Positions 24,071 through 35,430 of a stretch of DNA of 64,000 nucleotides are shown piece after piece. A model generated the notes under the pieces. It was not told where the DNA came from. It saw only the letters and a program-made list of their open reading frames with translations, and searched no databases. How positions within the stretch are numbered: position 1 is the first letter of the stretch; each line of letters starts with the position of its first letter. Made by a program: the position numbers and the translations under genes. The stretch is from Isoetes taiwanensis (lineage: Eukaryota; Streptophyta; Lycopodiopsida; Isoetales; Isoetaceae), in NCBI GenBank assembly GCA_021234155.1, contig JAJEKV010000040.1, positions 9,097,541-9,161,540 on the forward strand, in the 5' to 3' direction.

Positions 24071-24439
24071 AGGTGAAGAAGAGATGGCGGCCTAATAGGG
24101 AGGTTGGGGGTTGGGGCAGACTATTGTCATGATAGAAGACTACCATCGATTGAACCTTCATTACTTTATTATGATTATTATTTTTCTTCCCACATATGAA
24201 TAAGAAAATACTTTGGCATGCTTAATTTGTGTATACTACAAACCATATTAGGCAACATTAGTATTGCAACTTCAAGTTATCATAGACATTTATGCCAAGT
24301 TAATTGGCATCCTAGTATAGACCTATGGCTTGCAAGCGCCGATCAGGGTAGTTCTACATACAGTTGAGTACACGCTTTATGTTTAATTAATCATAAAATG
24401 TGAAGATTCCCTTCAAAATGCAAGATTCATATACAAAAA

Positions 24440-25145
24440 TCATATATGTATTCCCCCTTCAAAATACAAAATTCATATAAAACCCATACACAATTCAAAT
24501 ACACAAAACAAAGTGGATGCCAGTGCACATCTAGTGGTATATATCAGCATCCAGTGTACGGTGATTTCCTCCACCCCGTCAGAACAAGCCTCCCGAAGCA
24601 TGGAATCCAAGCCCTCCCGGGTGTGGTGTCCAAGCTTCCCCCCAAGGAATTCATGTACGAGCACTTCCCCGCATGCCCCGTTGGTCTGGTGCAACTTTTG
24701 AAAGTAGGGCTTCAGCAAATGTTTCCCTTCCCAAAGGCCCCCCTATCCTCTAGCATACGGGCCAAGCACAACGAGTTCACCATGCATTTCTTGTGCACTG
24801 AGCCTCGTATTGAGGGAAGGTTCCGCCTCCCAAGAATGCGAAGCGAGGTCTTTCTTGCCCCCCTATCATGCAGGCTTTGTCATGGCTTGCTTGAACTCCG
24901 CCTTTCTTGGGTTAGGTTCGTCTCTAGCCACTCGCATCGAGGCAGCTCAGGTGCTCCAAAGCGGCCCGGGGCCTCCAGTGCGCATCAAGCGGGCATGCAT
25001 CGGGAGAAGCGCCATGGCGGATGTAGGTGAGGAGCCCGGTCGAAGGAGGAGGAGGAGGAAGCCGGAGGGCGCAGGAGCGGAGGGACTGAGGGGCGGAGAA
25101 GCCGGAGGACTAATAGGGCAATATATATGGCATCTCAAAGATAAT
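24440..25145 (-). other. GC-rich coding-like segment in the CACTA block, unrecognised
   Basis: The minus strand holds readable frames, notably LLKPYFQKLHQTNGACGEVLVHEF followed by HTREGLDSMLREAC (24480-24720), and an upstream start (25014) leading into MRVARDEPNPRKAEFKQAMTK (about 24890-24950). Composition is GC-rich with Arg/Gly/Pro codons and contrasts with the AT-rich sequence on either side. CACTA elements often carry captured host gene pieces, and this looks like a candidate, but I cannot name the gene and it may be non-coding. Confidence 0.3.
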
Positions 25146-25269
25146 CAAAACAAAACAAATTTCAGACGACGCCGTTATAGCCGTTAACGTCGTTATAGAC
25201 GTCGTTGAACGACCTTTAAACGCCGTTAAAAACGACGCCTATACGCCTTAAAACGACGCTCGTTTTTTA

Positions 25270-25985
25270 AAGTCATCGGGCTTTCTTTCATTTTCCCATT
25301 TCTTTTATGATTTGAGTATTGCTTAACGATCCTCGGATCCTAGTTTTTCATTGCGCTTATTGTGAGTTTTTTTCTTTATTGCTTTTTGGGATACATGGCC
25401 ATGGAAGGTATGCTTCGGCGCTTGAACCAGATTCCAGGAGGAGATGAGGATTCAAGAGCGTAGAGATATGGAACCCGTCTTTCACAAGTAAGGCTACACT
25501 CAGAAGTTTATACACTTTATTGTATTTTATCTATTTTCTAATCTATAGCTTGGTGTAGGAGCCGCCGAGGGCATGAGAAGGAAGGGAATCCTCCGTGAAC
25601 CCCCTCCTCCACTCAAGATGAGGACTATGAAACAACGATCCATCTGGATGAAAGTGTTAAAGAAGTATGTGATTGGTGAGAAGGCTTCGACCAAATTGCT
25701 AGGAACCAAAGAGTCGCCTAGCATGATGAGGGTGCTTCTTGAAAAGATGGTCGTGGTTTGGAAGCACCACAGAAAAAAAAGATAATATGATACTAAAGGC
25801 GTCGACATATGCATGGCTGACGCCATACTTGACATGGAGCTATGGTTCAAAGGGGATGGACAAGTGGAGGACTTCACGATAGAAACCATAAGCCAAGCTC
25901 AGAGGAGTATGTTGAATTGTTCAAGTGATCTTTTTGTTCAATAAACCTATGTTTTGTACATTGTTATATTTTCTCTTGGGTACAA
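25270..25985 (+). other. Spacer between CACTA motifs and tandem array, weak coding remnants
   Basis: One plus-strand frame reads DEDYETTIHLDESVKEVCDW and another MRRKGILREPPPPLKMRTMK over the same bases (25570-25790). Neither resembles a family I know. The DEDYE frame looks more protein-like but contains stops. Nothing else is recognised. Confidence 0.25.
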
Positions 25986-25989
25986 TCTA

Positions 25990-28900
25990 GCATTGATACA
26001 TATGCATGAACATGATCCTAAGGATTCTTGAAGATATTTTGCATTCTTCCGTTGATATCGCCTTTAGGATGTGCATGCGGATACCGGCCGGGAGGGCGGA
26101 GTGTTTCCTTCTTTCAAGAAACCTAATCGTAACTTGCTTCCCTAGGGTAATTTCGCCATTCCTGGACGATTTGGCGGGTCTATTTGCCATTCGAGCATCC
26201 CGCCCCGAACGACAAAACAAAGGCGTTTCTACAAGGTCGACATCGACGCCTGCGTTTGACAAGTTCTCCTGGACCGATCCGAATCTTTTGGACCTTTCCC
26301 AAGAGGGGCCCCCGAACGGAGGATCCAACGGCCGGATAGGGGAACCGGCCCGGAGGGTGGTCATTAGCGCGGCAGCCCCGGGAGCGCCGCCAGAAGGGTC
26401 TGCCTCGAACTTTTTTGATCCCGGCCTCCCGGGTCCTGGACTCTCTCCCCTGTGAGGGATCCCCGCAAGGTCCCCGCCTCGCTTGACTTGGGGAAGGGTG
26501 CCAGCTCGCTGTTCCGCAACGGGCTGCCCCGACCGCTCTAATGCTAACCCTTTGACCTAGACCTTCTCCGAAAATTCAAAATTGGGCCGTAGGCCGAGAT
26601 GAATTAGGATCCTCCGGGCAAAAACCGAATTTATTTTCGCAATGCATTAATTGCGACCAATTTACTTAATGTCTTGCCATCGCAAAAGCTACCGACTTCT
26701 ACTTGCCACATCGGGAGGAGGAAAGGCCCAAACTCCGCCCGCCGGGCCCCTTGCTCCGTATTCTCGCTGCCGCTTCTCGCCAGTCCTGCGTAATGTATAT
26801 CAGACTCGCCCCCAAAACGTAAACCCTTCTAGAGCCCGGCAACCCACAGTGGTTTACGCTTTCGAGGCCCTCTCCTTGTCGATTCTACCGACCTTCGCCG
26901 TAGTCTTGAAGTGGGGTTAAGGTGTTGACGCCAGAGCGGGGACTTAAACCCTCCGGTCGCTTTTGCCCCAAATTTCCCTCTCCCACAAGGCCCCTGGGAC
27001 TTGACGAAGTGCCTCCTCGGCCTCCTGAATCGCGATCGACTCGCCAATGGACTCGAACGCCGACATTGCCCTCGGGGACCAAGTTCCGGGCCGTAAGACC
27101 ACCAACTCCAAGAAGCGCCAAAGTAGCTCCACTTCCATCACACCTCGTGAGTCAATTGGCCTAGGATGCATGCGGATACCGCCGCGGAGGGGCGGAGTGT
27201 TTCCTTCTTCGCGCAAAACCACCGCGGTAACTTGCTCCCTAGGGTAATTTCACCATTCCTGACGATTTGGCAGTGGTCTATTTGTCATTCCGAGCATCCC
27301 CTTCAGCGTCGAACGACAAACAAAGCGGTTTCTTACAAGGCCGACATCGACGCCGCCGGTTTGACAAGTTCTCCCGACCGATCTGGAATCTTTTGGGACC
27401 TTCCCCAAGAGGGGCCCCCGAACGAGGATCCAACGGCCGGATAGGGGAACCGGGCCGGGAGGGTGGTCATTAGCGCAGCCCTCCGGGAGCCGCCAGAAGG
27501 GTCAGCTCGAACTTTTGGATCCCGCCTCCTGGGGTCCTGACTCTCCCCTCTTGTGAGGGATCCCCGCAAGGTCCCGGCCTCGCTTTGACTTGGGGAAGGG
27601 TGCCAGCTCGGTTGCCCCCGAACGGGCTGCCCCGGACCGCTCTAATGCTAACCCTTTGACCTAGACCTTTCTCCGGTAAATTCAAAATTGGGCCGTGGTG
27701 TCGAGATGAATTAGGATCCTACGCAAAAAACCGAATTTATTTTCGCGGCAATGCATTAATTAACTTACTTAATGTCTTGCCATCGCAAAGCCCCCGACTT
27801 CTACTTGCCACATCGGGAGGAGGAAAGGCCCAAACTCCGCCTCCGCCAGCCCTTGTTCGTGATTCCCTACCGGCCGCTTCTAGGCCGTCCCAAGTGCAAT
27901 GCACCAAGTGACTCGGCCCCCAAAACGTAAACCCTTCTAGAGCCCGGCAACCCACGGGGTTTACGCCGAGGAGGCCTTCTCCTTGTCGATCGGGCCGGAC
28001 CTTTATGCGGTCTTGAAGTGGGGTTGGGTGTTGACGCCGAGCGCTGACCCTAAAATCCCCCTAAGGTCGCTGCTCCTGAATTTCCCTCTCCCCAAGGCCC
28101 CGGGGACGGACGGGCGACCTCCGCCCGAATCGCGATCTGACTCGCCAATGGACTCAGAACGTCGACATTGCCCCGGGACCAAGTTCCGGGCCGAAGACCA
28201 CCCGGACCCAAGAAGCACCAAAGTAGCTCACTTCCATCACACTCGTGAGTCAATTGGCCTAGGATGTGCATGCGATACCGCCGTGGAGGGCGGAGTGTTT
28301 CCCTTCTTTCGCAAAACCGACCGTAACTTGCTCCCTAGGGTAATTTCGCCATTCCTGACGATTTGGCAGGGTCTATTTGCCATTCCGAGCATCCCTGCGT
28401 CTGAACGACAAAACAAAGGCGGTTTCTACAAGGCCGACATCGGGACGCCCGCTGTTTGACAAGTTCTCCTGACCGACTGAATCTTTTGGACCTTCCCCGG
28501 CGAGGGGCCCCCGAACGGAGGATCCAACGGCGGATAGGGGAACCGGCCCGGAGGGTGGTCATTAGCGCAGCCCCGGGGAGCGCCGCCAGAAAGGGCTGCC
28601 GGAACTTTTTTGATCCCGCCCCTGGGGTCCCGGGACTCTCCCTCTTGTGAGGGATCCCTGCAAGGTCCCGGCCTCGCTTGACTTGGGGAAGGGTGCCAGC
28701 TCGAATGGGTTCCAAAACGGGCTGCCCCGACCGCTCTAATGCTAACCCTTTGACCTAGACCTTCTCCAAAATTCAAAATTGGGCCGTAGTCGGAGATGAA
28801 TTAGGGATCCCTGCCGCAAAAACCGAATTTATTTTCAGGTAATGCATTAATTAACGAAACCCTTTACGAATGTCTTTACGCGCAAAAGGCCCTCCTTGTC

Positions 28901-31900
28901 GTGATTCTACGACCTTTGGAGGTCTTGAAGGGGTTAAGGACCAAACTCCGCCTCTCCGAGGCCTCTGTTCTTAAATTTCTCGGCCCTGGGACTTTACTGC
29001 CAGGAATCCTTACCGACTCGGCCAATGGACTCAACGCCGACATTGCCCTCGGGGACCCCAGAAGACCACCCGAACCTAAGAAGCTTTCTAGCCTACTTCC
29101 AACCTACTGGCCTAGGATTTACGCCGAGGGCGGAGGCCTCGTCCCACCGAAACTTGATTCCTAGGTAATTTCGGACCTTTTGCTCGGTCTTTTAAGTGAG
29201 CATCCTGTGTTAACGACAAACAAGGACTTTCTTAAAAGGTCGACATCCGAGGTCCGTTTGACAAGTTCTCCCGGACCCCGAATCTTTGGACCTTCCCTCC
29301 TCCCCAAGGCCCGCCCGAGGGTGGTTTTCGGACGGGAGCGCCAGAAGGGTCCTGAACTTCAAGGATCCCGCCTGTCCTGACTTCTCCAATGGGACCCCTC
29401 AACCTGGCCGACATTGCCCCGGGGACCAAGTTCCGCGGGCAGAAGACCACCAACTCCAAGAAGCCGTAGGCCAAAGTAGCTCACTTCCATCACACTCGGA
29501 ATTTAGTCAATTGGCCTAGGATGTCTTGCGGGATACTTCTACTTGCGGAGGGCGGAGTGTTTGTTTCTTTTCGCAAAACCCGACCGCCCCAAACGTAACT
29601 TGCTCCCCCAGGGTAATTTCGCCATTCCTTTTGACGATTTGGGGTCTATTTGCCATTCCGAGCATCCCTGCGTCTCTAACGACAAAAACAAGGGTTTCTA
29701 CAAGGCCGGGATCTGACGCCCCATGGTTTGACAAGTTCTCCAGGACCGATCTGAATCTTTTGACCTTCCCCAAGAGGGGCCCTGAACGGAGGATCCAACG
29801 GCCGGATAGGGGAACCGGCCCGGGAGGGTGGTCATTAGCGTGCAACTTGCCCCCGGGAGCCGCCAGAAGGGGTCTGCCTCGAACTTTTTTTTTGGATCCC
29901 GGCCTTTCCCGGGTCCTGACTTCCCCTCTTGTGAGGGATCCCCGGAGGTCCCGGCCTCGCTTGGACTTGGGGGAAGGGGTGCCGCCTCTGCCCTGTTCTC
30001 GCAACCGCTGCCCCCGACCGCTCTAATGCTAACCCTTTGACCTAGACCTTTCTCCAAAAATTCAAAATTGGGCCGTAGCCGAGATGAATTAGGGATCCCG
30101 CCGCAAAAAAACGAATTTATTTTTCGCGGCAATGCATTAATTGCGACTTACGAATGTCTTGCATCGCAAAGCTCACTTCTACTTGCCACATCGGGAGGAG
30201 GAAAAAGGCCCAAACTCCGCCCGCCGCCCTTGTTCAGATTTTCCTCGGCCGCCGCTTCTGCCAGTCCCAGTGCAACAGACCAGATTCTCGCCCCCAAACG
30301 TGAACCCTTCTAGAGCCCCGCAACCCACTGTGGTTTACGCTTTCGAGGCCCTCTCCTTGTCGATTCGGCCGACCTTGCGCGGTCTTGAAGTGGGGTTAGT
30401 GTTGACGCCAGAAAGGACTTAAAAATCTCTCCGAGGTCGCTGCCCTGGAATTTCTCTCCCAAGGCCCCTGGGACGGACGGGCGCACTCCGCCCGGAATCG
30501 CTGACCGACTCGCCAATGGACTCGTAACGCCGACATTGCCCCTGGGACCAAGTTCCGCGGGCCGTAAGACCACCAACTCCAAGAAGCTACCAAAGTAGCT
30601 CACTTCCATCACACTCAGAAATAATTGGCCTAGGATGTGCATGGATACCGGCGCGGGAGGGCGGAGTGTTTTCTTTCAAAACCCAATCGGTAACTTGCTC
30701 CCTAGGGTAATTCTCGCCATTCGACGCATTTGGTGGTCTATTTGCCATTCCTGAGCATCCCCGTGCCCGAACGACAAAAAAAGGCGTTTCTAAAGGCCGA
30801 CATCAGACGCCCCCAAGGGGTTGACAAGTTCTCCCGACCGATCTGAATCTTTTGACCTTCCCTCAAGAGGGGCCTCGAACGGAGGATCCAACGGTCGGAT
30901 AGGGGAACCGGCCCGAGGGTGGGTCATTAGAAGGCAAATGGGGGAGCGCCGCCAGGAAGGGCTGCCTCGAACTTTTTTTGATCCCGCCCCCGGGGTCCCA
31001 GGACTCTCCTCTTGTGAGGGATCCCCGCAAGGTCCCCGCCTCGCTTGACTTGGGAAGGGTGTGCCAGCTCGCTGTCTCCTTAACGGGCTGCCCCGACCGC
31101 TCTAATGCTAACCCTTTGACCTAGACCTTTCTCCTAAAAATTCAAAATTGGGCCGCAGTGCTGGAGATGAATTAGGATCCTACCGCAAAAACCTAATTTA
31201 TTTTCGCGCAATGCATTAATTGGCGAATTTACTAATGTCTTTCTGCCATCGCAAAAAAGCCTCACTTCTACTTGCCACATCGAGGAGGAAAGGCCCAAAC
31301 TCCGCCTCCCGCCGGGCCTCTTGCTCAGATTTCTGGAGCCGCTTCTCCGCCGTCCTGCGTGCAACAGACCAGACTCGCCCCCCAAACGTAAACCCTTCTA
31401 GAGCCCGCAACCCATGTGGTTTACGCTTTCGAGGCCCTCTCCTTGTCGATTCGCCGACCTTGCGCCGCGGTCTTGAAGTGGGTTAAAAGTTGACCAGAGC
31501 GCTGACTCTCTAAAATCCTCCGAGGTCGCTGTCCTAAATTTCTCTCCCAAGGCCCCGGGACGACGGGCTACACCGCTTCCTCGAATCGCGATTCGACCGC
31601 CAATGGACTCGTAACGCCGACATTGCTCGGGACCAAGTTCCGCGGGCCGAAGACCACCAACCTGAAGCCAAAGTAGCTCACTTCCATCACACTCAGAGTC
31701 AATTGGCCTAGGGATGTGCATGCGGATAATCACGTCGGGAGGGCGAGTGTTTCTTTCTTTCGCGAAAAACCGACCGTAACTTGCTCCTAGGGTAATTTCG
31801 GCCATTCCTGACGATTTGGCAGGTCTATTTGCCATCTGAGCATCCTGCCCCGAACGACAAAACAAGCAGTGTTCTAAGCAAGGCTTCACATCAGACGCTT

Positions 31901-32690
31901 CAAGGGTTTGACAAGTTCTCCCGACCGATCTGAATCTTTTGACCTTCCCCAAGAGGGGCCCCCCAACCCGAGGATCCAACGGCCGGATAGGGGAACCGGC
32001 CCGGAGGGTGGTCATTAGCTGCAGCCCCGGGGAGCCGCCAGAAGGGTCGCCTCGAACTTTTTGATCCCGGCCCCCGGGTCCTGTGGACTCTCCCTCTTGT
32101 GAGGGATCCCCGCAAGGTCCCCGGGCCTCGCTTGACTTGGGAAGGGTGCCACCTCGGCTTGCCCCGCAACCAAGCTGCCCCGACCGCTCTAATGCTAACC
32201 CTTTGACCTAGACCTTTCTCCTAAAAATTCCAAAATTGGGCCGTAGTCGGAGATGAATTAGGATCCCACCGCAAAACCGAAATTTATTTTCGTGCAATGC
32301 ATTAATTGCTAATTTACGAATGTCTCTTCGCAAAAGTGCCCCGACTTCTACTTCTTGCTACATCGAGGAGGAAAGGCCCAAACTCCGGCCCCGGGCCCCC
32401 TTTGCTCCGAGGTTCTGGCATTGCTGCTGCTGCCAGTCCTTCCCATGCAATGTATCAGATCTGGCCCCCAAAACGAAAACCCTAGAGCCCGGCAACCCAC
32501 GTGGTTTACGCCGAGGCCCTCTCTGTGTCGATTCGCCGACCTTTGGCGCCAGGTCTTGAAGTGGAGTTGGGGTGTTGACGCCAGAGCTGGACCCCTAAAA
32601 TCCTCCGAGGGCTGCTTGCCCCAAATTTCCTCTCCCAAGGCCCCGGGAACCCAAATTCAAGGTGAGACGCCGCTGGAACCCCTCGCCGCT
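25990..32690. repeat. GC-rich tandem array, about six copies of a 1.09-kb unit
   Basis: Landmarks recur in the same order. GGCGGAGTGTTT is at about 26097, 27193, 28289, 29552, 30660 and 31742 (slightly changed in the last), giving spacings of 1.08-1.11 kb, and 1.26 kb where an extra shortened piece (28880-29170) is inserted. Other fixed words are TTTGACCTAGACC, AATTCAAAATTGGGCC, GATGAATTAGG and GGATCCAACGG. Units are GC-rich against an AT-rich genome and differ mainly by short indels in C/G-rich words. Long frames exist on both strands but none persists across all units, so the array is best taken as non-coding satellite-like DNA. It lies between CACTA-type motif clusters. Confidence 0.85.
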
Positions 32691-33370
32691 GGTCCAAAAC
32701 CCTTAGCAGTAAATTCTATGAAGAGGCCGCAACCATATATGAAGTCAGATGTGATCATGCACTAGAGAATATGGCAAATCAAAGAAGCTCTTTGCGCCTT
32801 TGCATGGACTGTGAGCCGGGCATGCCTTTTGTGTAGATTGTATGCGTAAGAGCAACCCGGTGAGCCATATGTTTGCAATCGCACCACCATGACCGGGCGG
32901 GCAAGTGCTTGATTTAGTATGAAAGTATGCAAGTGAAGCTCAATGGTACAAGTCCGGCTTATTAAAGTGGATAGATAAACAAGGATGGAGAGAAAATCTA
33001 TGGGATAGATAAAGAAGGATAGATAAAATACATAATAATCATTGCCAACTAGTGCTCCATTATTATCTCGCCTCCAGATGTGTGAGTTTCATTGAAGCAA
33101 TACCCCAAGAATCATTGGCATCCGGAAAGCTGCTCCCCATCTCCTCATTTTTCCATTTGATGCAATTCCCCAACTATCATTCTCAATTGATTCCTTGTTA
33201 TCTCCTCGATTATTGTTACTAATAGCATCATGTTGATTTCCTCCCCATCGATATTCAATGAGTTTCAATGATGTTCAATGCTTTAAAATCTCAAATGCAA
33301 AAGAGCCACCAAAGAAGTTTATTCTATGCATTCTACCTCGAAAAGACTGATTCTATGCCGTAATGGTTTG
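32690..33370. other. Spacer between the tandem array and the Argonaute fragment
   Basis: AT-richer single-copy-looking sequence. No coding family is recognised. It might hold introns or further decayed exons of the Argonaute fragment that follows, but no residue run supports that. Confidence 0.3.
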
Positions 33371-33765
33371 ATTCCTTTATATGGGTTTTCTTAAGGAAGA
33401 TGCAATGCATACTTATATGCAGAGATACTTTTGCAGTATCGCTTAACAAACCGTTTCCGACGCTGGAGTTGTTAATCAAGCAGTATAGTTCCCTCCCTAA
33501 TATAAATGATCAAATTCTCGACCTAATGTGGCTTTGAAAAATTAATGCCAAGGTAACTCTACTTGGCACTCTATAATGGCCCCCCTGCTCATTGAACCGA
33601 AGACTTACTTTCAAAACCAGAGTGTGGAGGATATAATACGACATGTTATCGATGGAATTTCGCGTGGTTTTCCAAAAGGTTCCGTGGAGCCAACTATAAT
33701 CTTTGGAATGGATGTCACATGGAGCCCCATTCCCGCCAAATTCACCATCAATTGCAAATTGTAAG
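33370..33765 (+). pseudogene. AGO: Argonaute PIWI-domain fragment with a retained intron
   Basis: Argonaute proteins bind small RNAs, and the PIWI domain cuts targets. Plus-strand pieces follow the PIWI order: YAEI (about 33415), a G-V-V-N-Q stretch (33467), NVALK then INAK (33525-33549, one extra A between), a GT donor at 33550, an acceptor-like CAG at about 33602, then GGYNT, VIDGISRGFP and EPTIIFGMDVT (33610-33722). These match the family order ...[25 protein letters not shown]...PTIIFGADVTHP. The first catalytic Asp (in DVT) remains, but the His-Pro after it is lost. Frameshifts break it, and the Argonaute N, PAZ and MID parts and the rest of PIWI are absent. It is a partial gene piece, probably carried by the surrounding transposon, and not a working gene. 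Confidence 0.75.
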
Positions 33766-33839
33766 GATTTGAACTTCAGGTGTGCACTTTTGACTTAACC
33801 CTCATATTATTATAATTATAATAATAACTTATAATTATA

Positions 33840-34020
33840 ACTTAATAAAAAAAAAGGGCACGCCGTTAACACAAAGACGCCAAGATAGACGCCGCTTAAT
33901 CCACCATCGCATCGCCGTTAGTCTTAATTCCTCCGGCTGACGTTGCTCAATCGACGCCCCGTAACTTTTATCGTAAAACAGAGTTTCCGTATTTAAGTTT
34001 TTTATTCTGCCGGGCCGAGG
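33840..34020. repeat. CACTA-like GACGCC/CGCCGTTA motif cluster
   Basis: ACGCCGTTAACAC, GACGCCAAG, GACGCCGCTTAA, CGCCGTTAG and GACGCCCCG are spaced over about 130 bp after an A run. They resemble the cluster at 25165-25260 in the CACTA block. It may be the right subterminal region of the same element; the terminal CTTGTAGTG is not seen. Confidence 0.45.
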
Positions 34021-34379
34021 AGCGTTTTCGCGGGCGATTTTTAAGCGCTGATCATCCTTGCGGCCTTTCCAAGCTTCAAGCAAAGTATCCAAAGGTATTT
34101 CAATGGATCAATCAACTCTATTTTGAATTAGGCTTGTTGTTTGATAGATTTAGGGCTTTGTTTTTCTTATTTGTTTTCAATCCATCCCATTTCTATCCTC
34201 TCCTTTCCATCCTTGTTTTTTCTTCAATCCATTTCGCTTCTTATTAGTATGAATCAATCCTCCTTTCTTTTCCAATGATCTTCCAATGTTTCTTTCCCTT
34301 CTATCTTCCGTTTCTTCCAATCATTTCATTTTTCTTTCCTTCACCACTTTCTCATTCTATTCAATCTTTTCTTTCCTCC

Positions 34380-34660
34380 CTCCTTCTTCTTTCTTTCTTT
34401 CTTTCTTTCTTTTCTTCTTCTTCTTCTTCTTCTTTCTTTTCTTCTTCTTCTTTCTTCTTCTTCTTTCTTTCTTCTTCTTTCTTTCTTCTTCTTCTTCTTC
34501 TTCTTCTTCTTTCTTTCTTTCTTTCTTCTTTCTTCTTCTTCTTCTTCTTTTCTTTCTTCTTTCTTTCTTTCTTCTTCTTCTTTCTTCTTCTTCTTCTTCT
34601 TCTTCTTCTTCTTCTTCTTCTTCTTCTTCTTCCTCCCTTCTTCTTTCTTCTTCTTCCTCT
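34380..34660 (+). repeat. CTT/CTTT microsatellite
   Basis: About 280 bp of almost pure CTT and CTTT repeats, with a pyrimidine-rich lead-in from about 34275. The long frames across it (Phe/Ser/Leu on one strand, Lys/Glu/Arg on the other) are artefacts of the repeat. GACGCCGCTGG and GACGCCGTTG words follow at 34685-34750, repeating the CACTA-like motif. Confidence 0.95.
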
Positions 34661-34759
34661 TCTATTTTTTTTCCATGGAAGAAGGACGCCGCTGGAAAGA
34701 CGAGGCCATTCTTCCTCTATTTTTATTACAAGAAGGGGACGCCGTTGAAAGACTCCAGG

Positions 34760-35050
34760 CCCCTTCTTTTTATGTTCTTTCTTTTTTATTTTCATTTTTT
34801 ACATGTCAATATATAGTTCTTATACTCAACAATGTAAATAGTTTTAATGTCACTAGATCTTTTTTCAATGTGAATCGCCTTTTTTGTTTTTTTTTATTTC
34901 TTTATTTATGTAAGTTTTCTAATTATTGAATGCCTTTATTTTTGCATGTACACTAATAACAAAATGTCAGCTTCTTGGAAATCGATTTTCGCAACAAGAC
35001 ATTACTAGGTAAAGAATTTGAGTTTGAGTAGGAGAATAAAATTTTAATGT
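34760..35050. other. AT-rich spacer, nothing recognised
   Basis: AT-rich sequence with T runs and no coding or repeat family that I can identify. Confidence 0.4.
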
Positions 35051-35430
35051 TTTTATTTAGGTTAAAAAAAACTTGGGGGGAGACTTTGGGACATGGGTAT
35101 TGGCTTGGGTCTAAATTTGAGTGGAGTAGTTCTAGGTGTTCTCGTCCAAGCTCAATCATTTACTCTTTGTAATTTTATTGATTAATGTATTTAGTTTAGA
35201 AAAAATTGGGGAGACTTTGGATGGGCATGGTCGGTCTACTCTTGAGGGAGAAGACTAGGTGTTCCGGTCCAAGCTCACCGCTTACTCTTGAAATTTTATT
35301 GATTAATGTATTTAGTTTAGAAAAATTTGGGGAGACTTGACAGTAAGGCATGGTCGGGCCCTTTTGAGTGGAGAAGACTAGGTGTTCCTCGTCCAAGCTC
35401 ACCACCACTCTTGTTTATTTTTTTTATTAA
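35050..35430. repeat. Three tandem copies of an about 125-bp unit
   Basis: TTGGGGAGACTT, GGCATGGTCGG, GAGAAGACTAGGTGTTC and CCAAGCTCACC recur in the same order about every 125 bp, joined by ATTTTATTGATTAATGTATTTAGTTTAG. Copies 2 and 3 are close; copy 1 is more diverged. No protein-coding role is evident. Confidence 0.8.

Larger units (their letters stand above)
17457..25270 (+). mobile_element. CACTA (EnSpm) DNA transposon block, right end not located
   Basis: The left terminus is exact: CACTACAAG at 17457-17465, the classic CACTA inverted-repeat start, placed directly inside the Gypsy RT gene. Subterminal DNA (17466-17900) is dense in AACGACG/CGTCGTT motifs, which recur at 18480-18680 and 25165-25260. 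A tnp2-type transposase is encoded on the plus strand at 21030-24070. No matching CTTGTAGTG end followed by the expected 3-bp target repeat was found. Related GACGCCG motifs near 33860-34000 and 34680-34760 mean the element could extend to there, with the tandem array and Argonaute fragment inside it. Confidence 0.8.

Noticed and set aside
25990-32690. Many 70-200 codon frames on both strands in the tandem array
   Set aside because: No frame persists across all units and frames are broken at different points; GC-rich DNA has few stops by chance.
25990-32690. Ribosomal DNA spacer
   Set aside because: GC-rich tandem units would fit, but no 18S, 5.8S, 25S or 5S sequence is present nearby.
34275-34816. 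Long open frames (Phe/Ser/Leu-rich and Lys/Glu/Arg-rich)
   Set aside because: They are translations of a CTT/CTTT microsatellite in different frames, with no start context or conserved residues.
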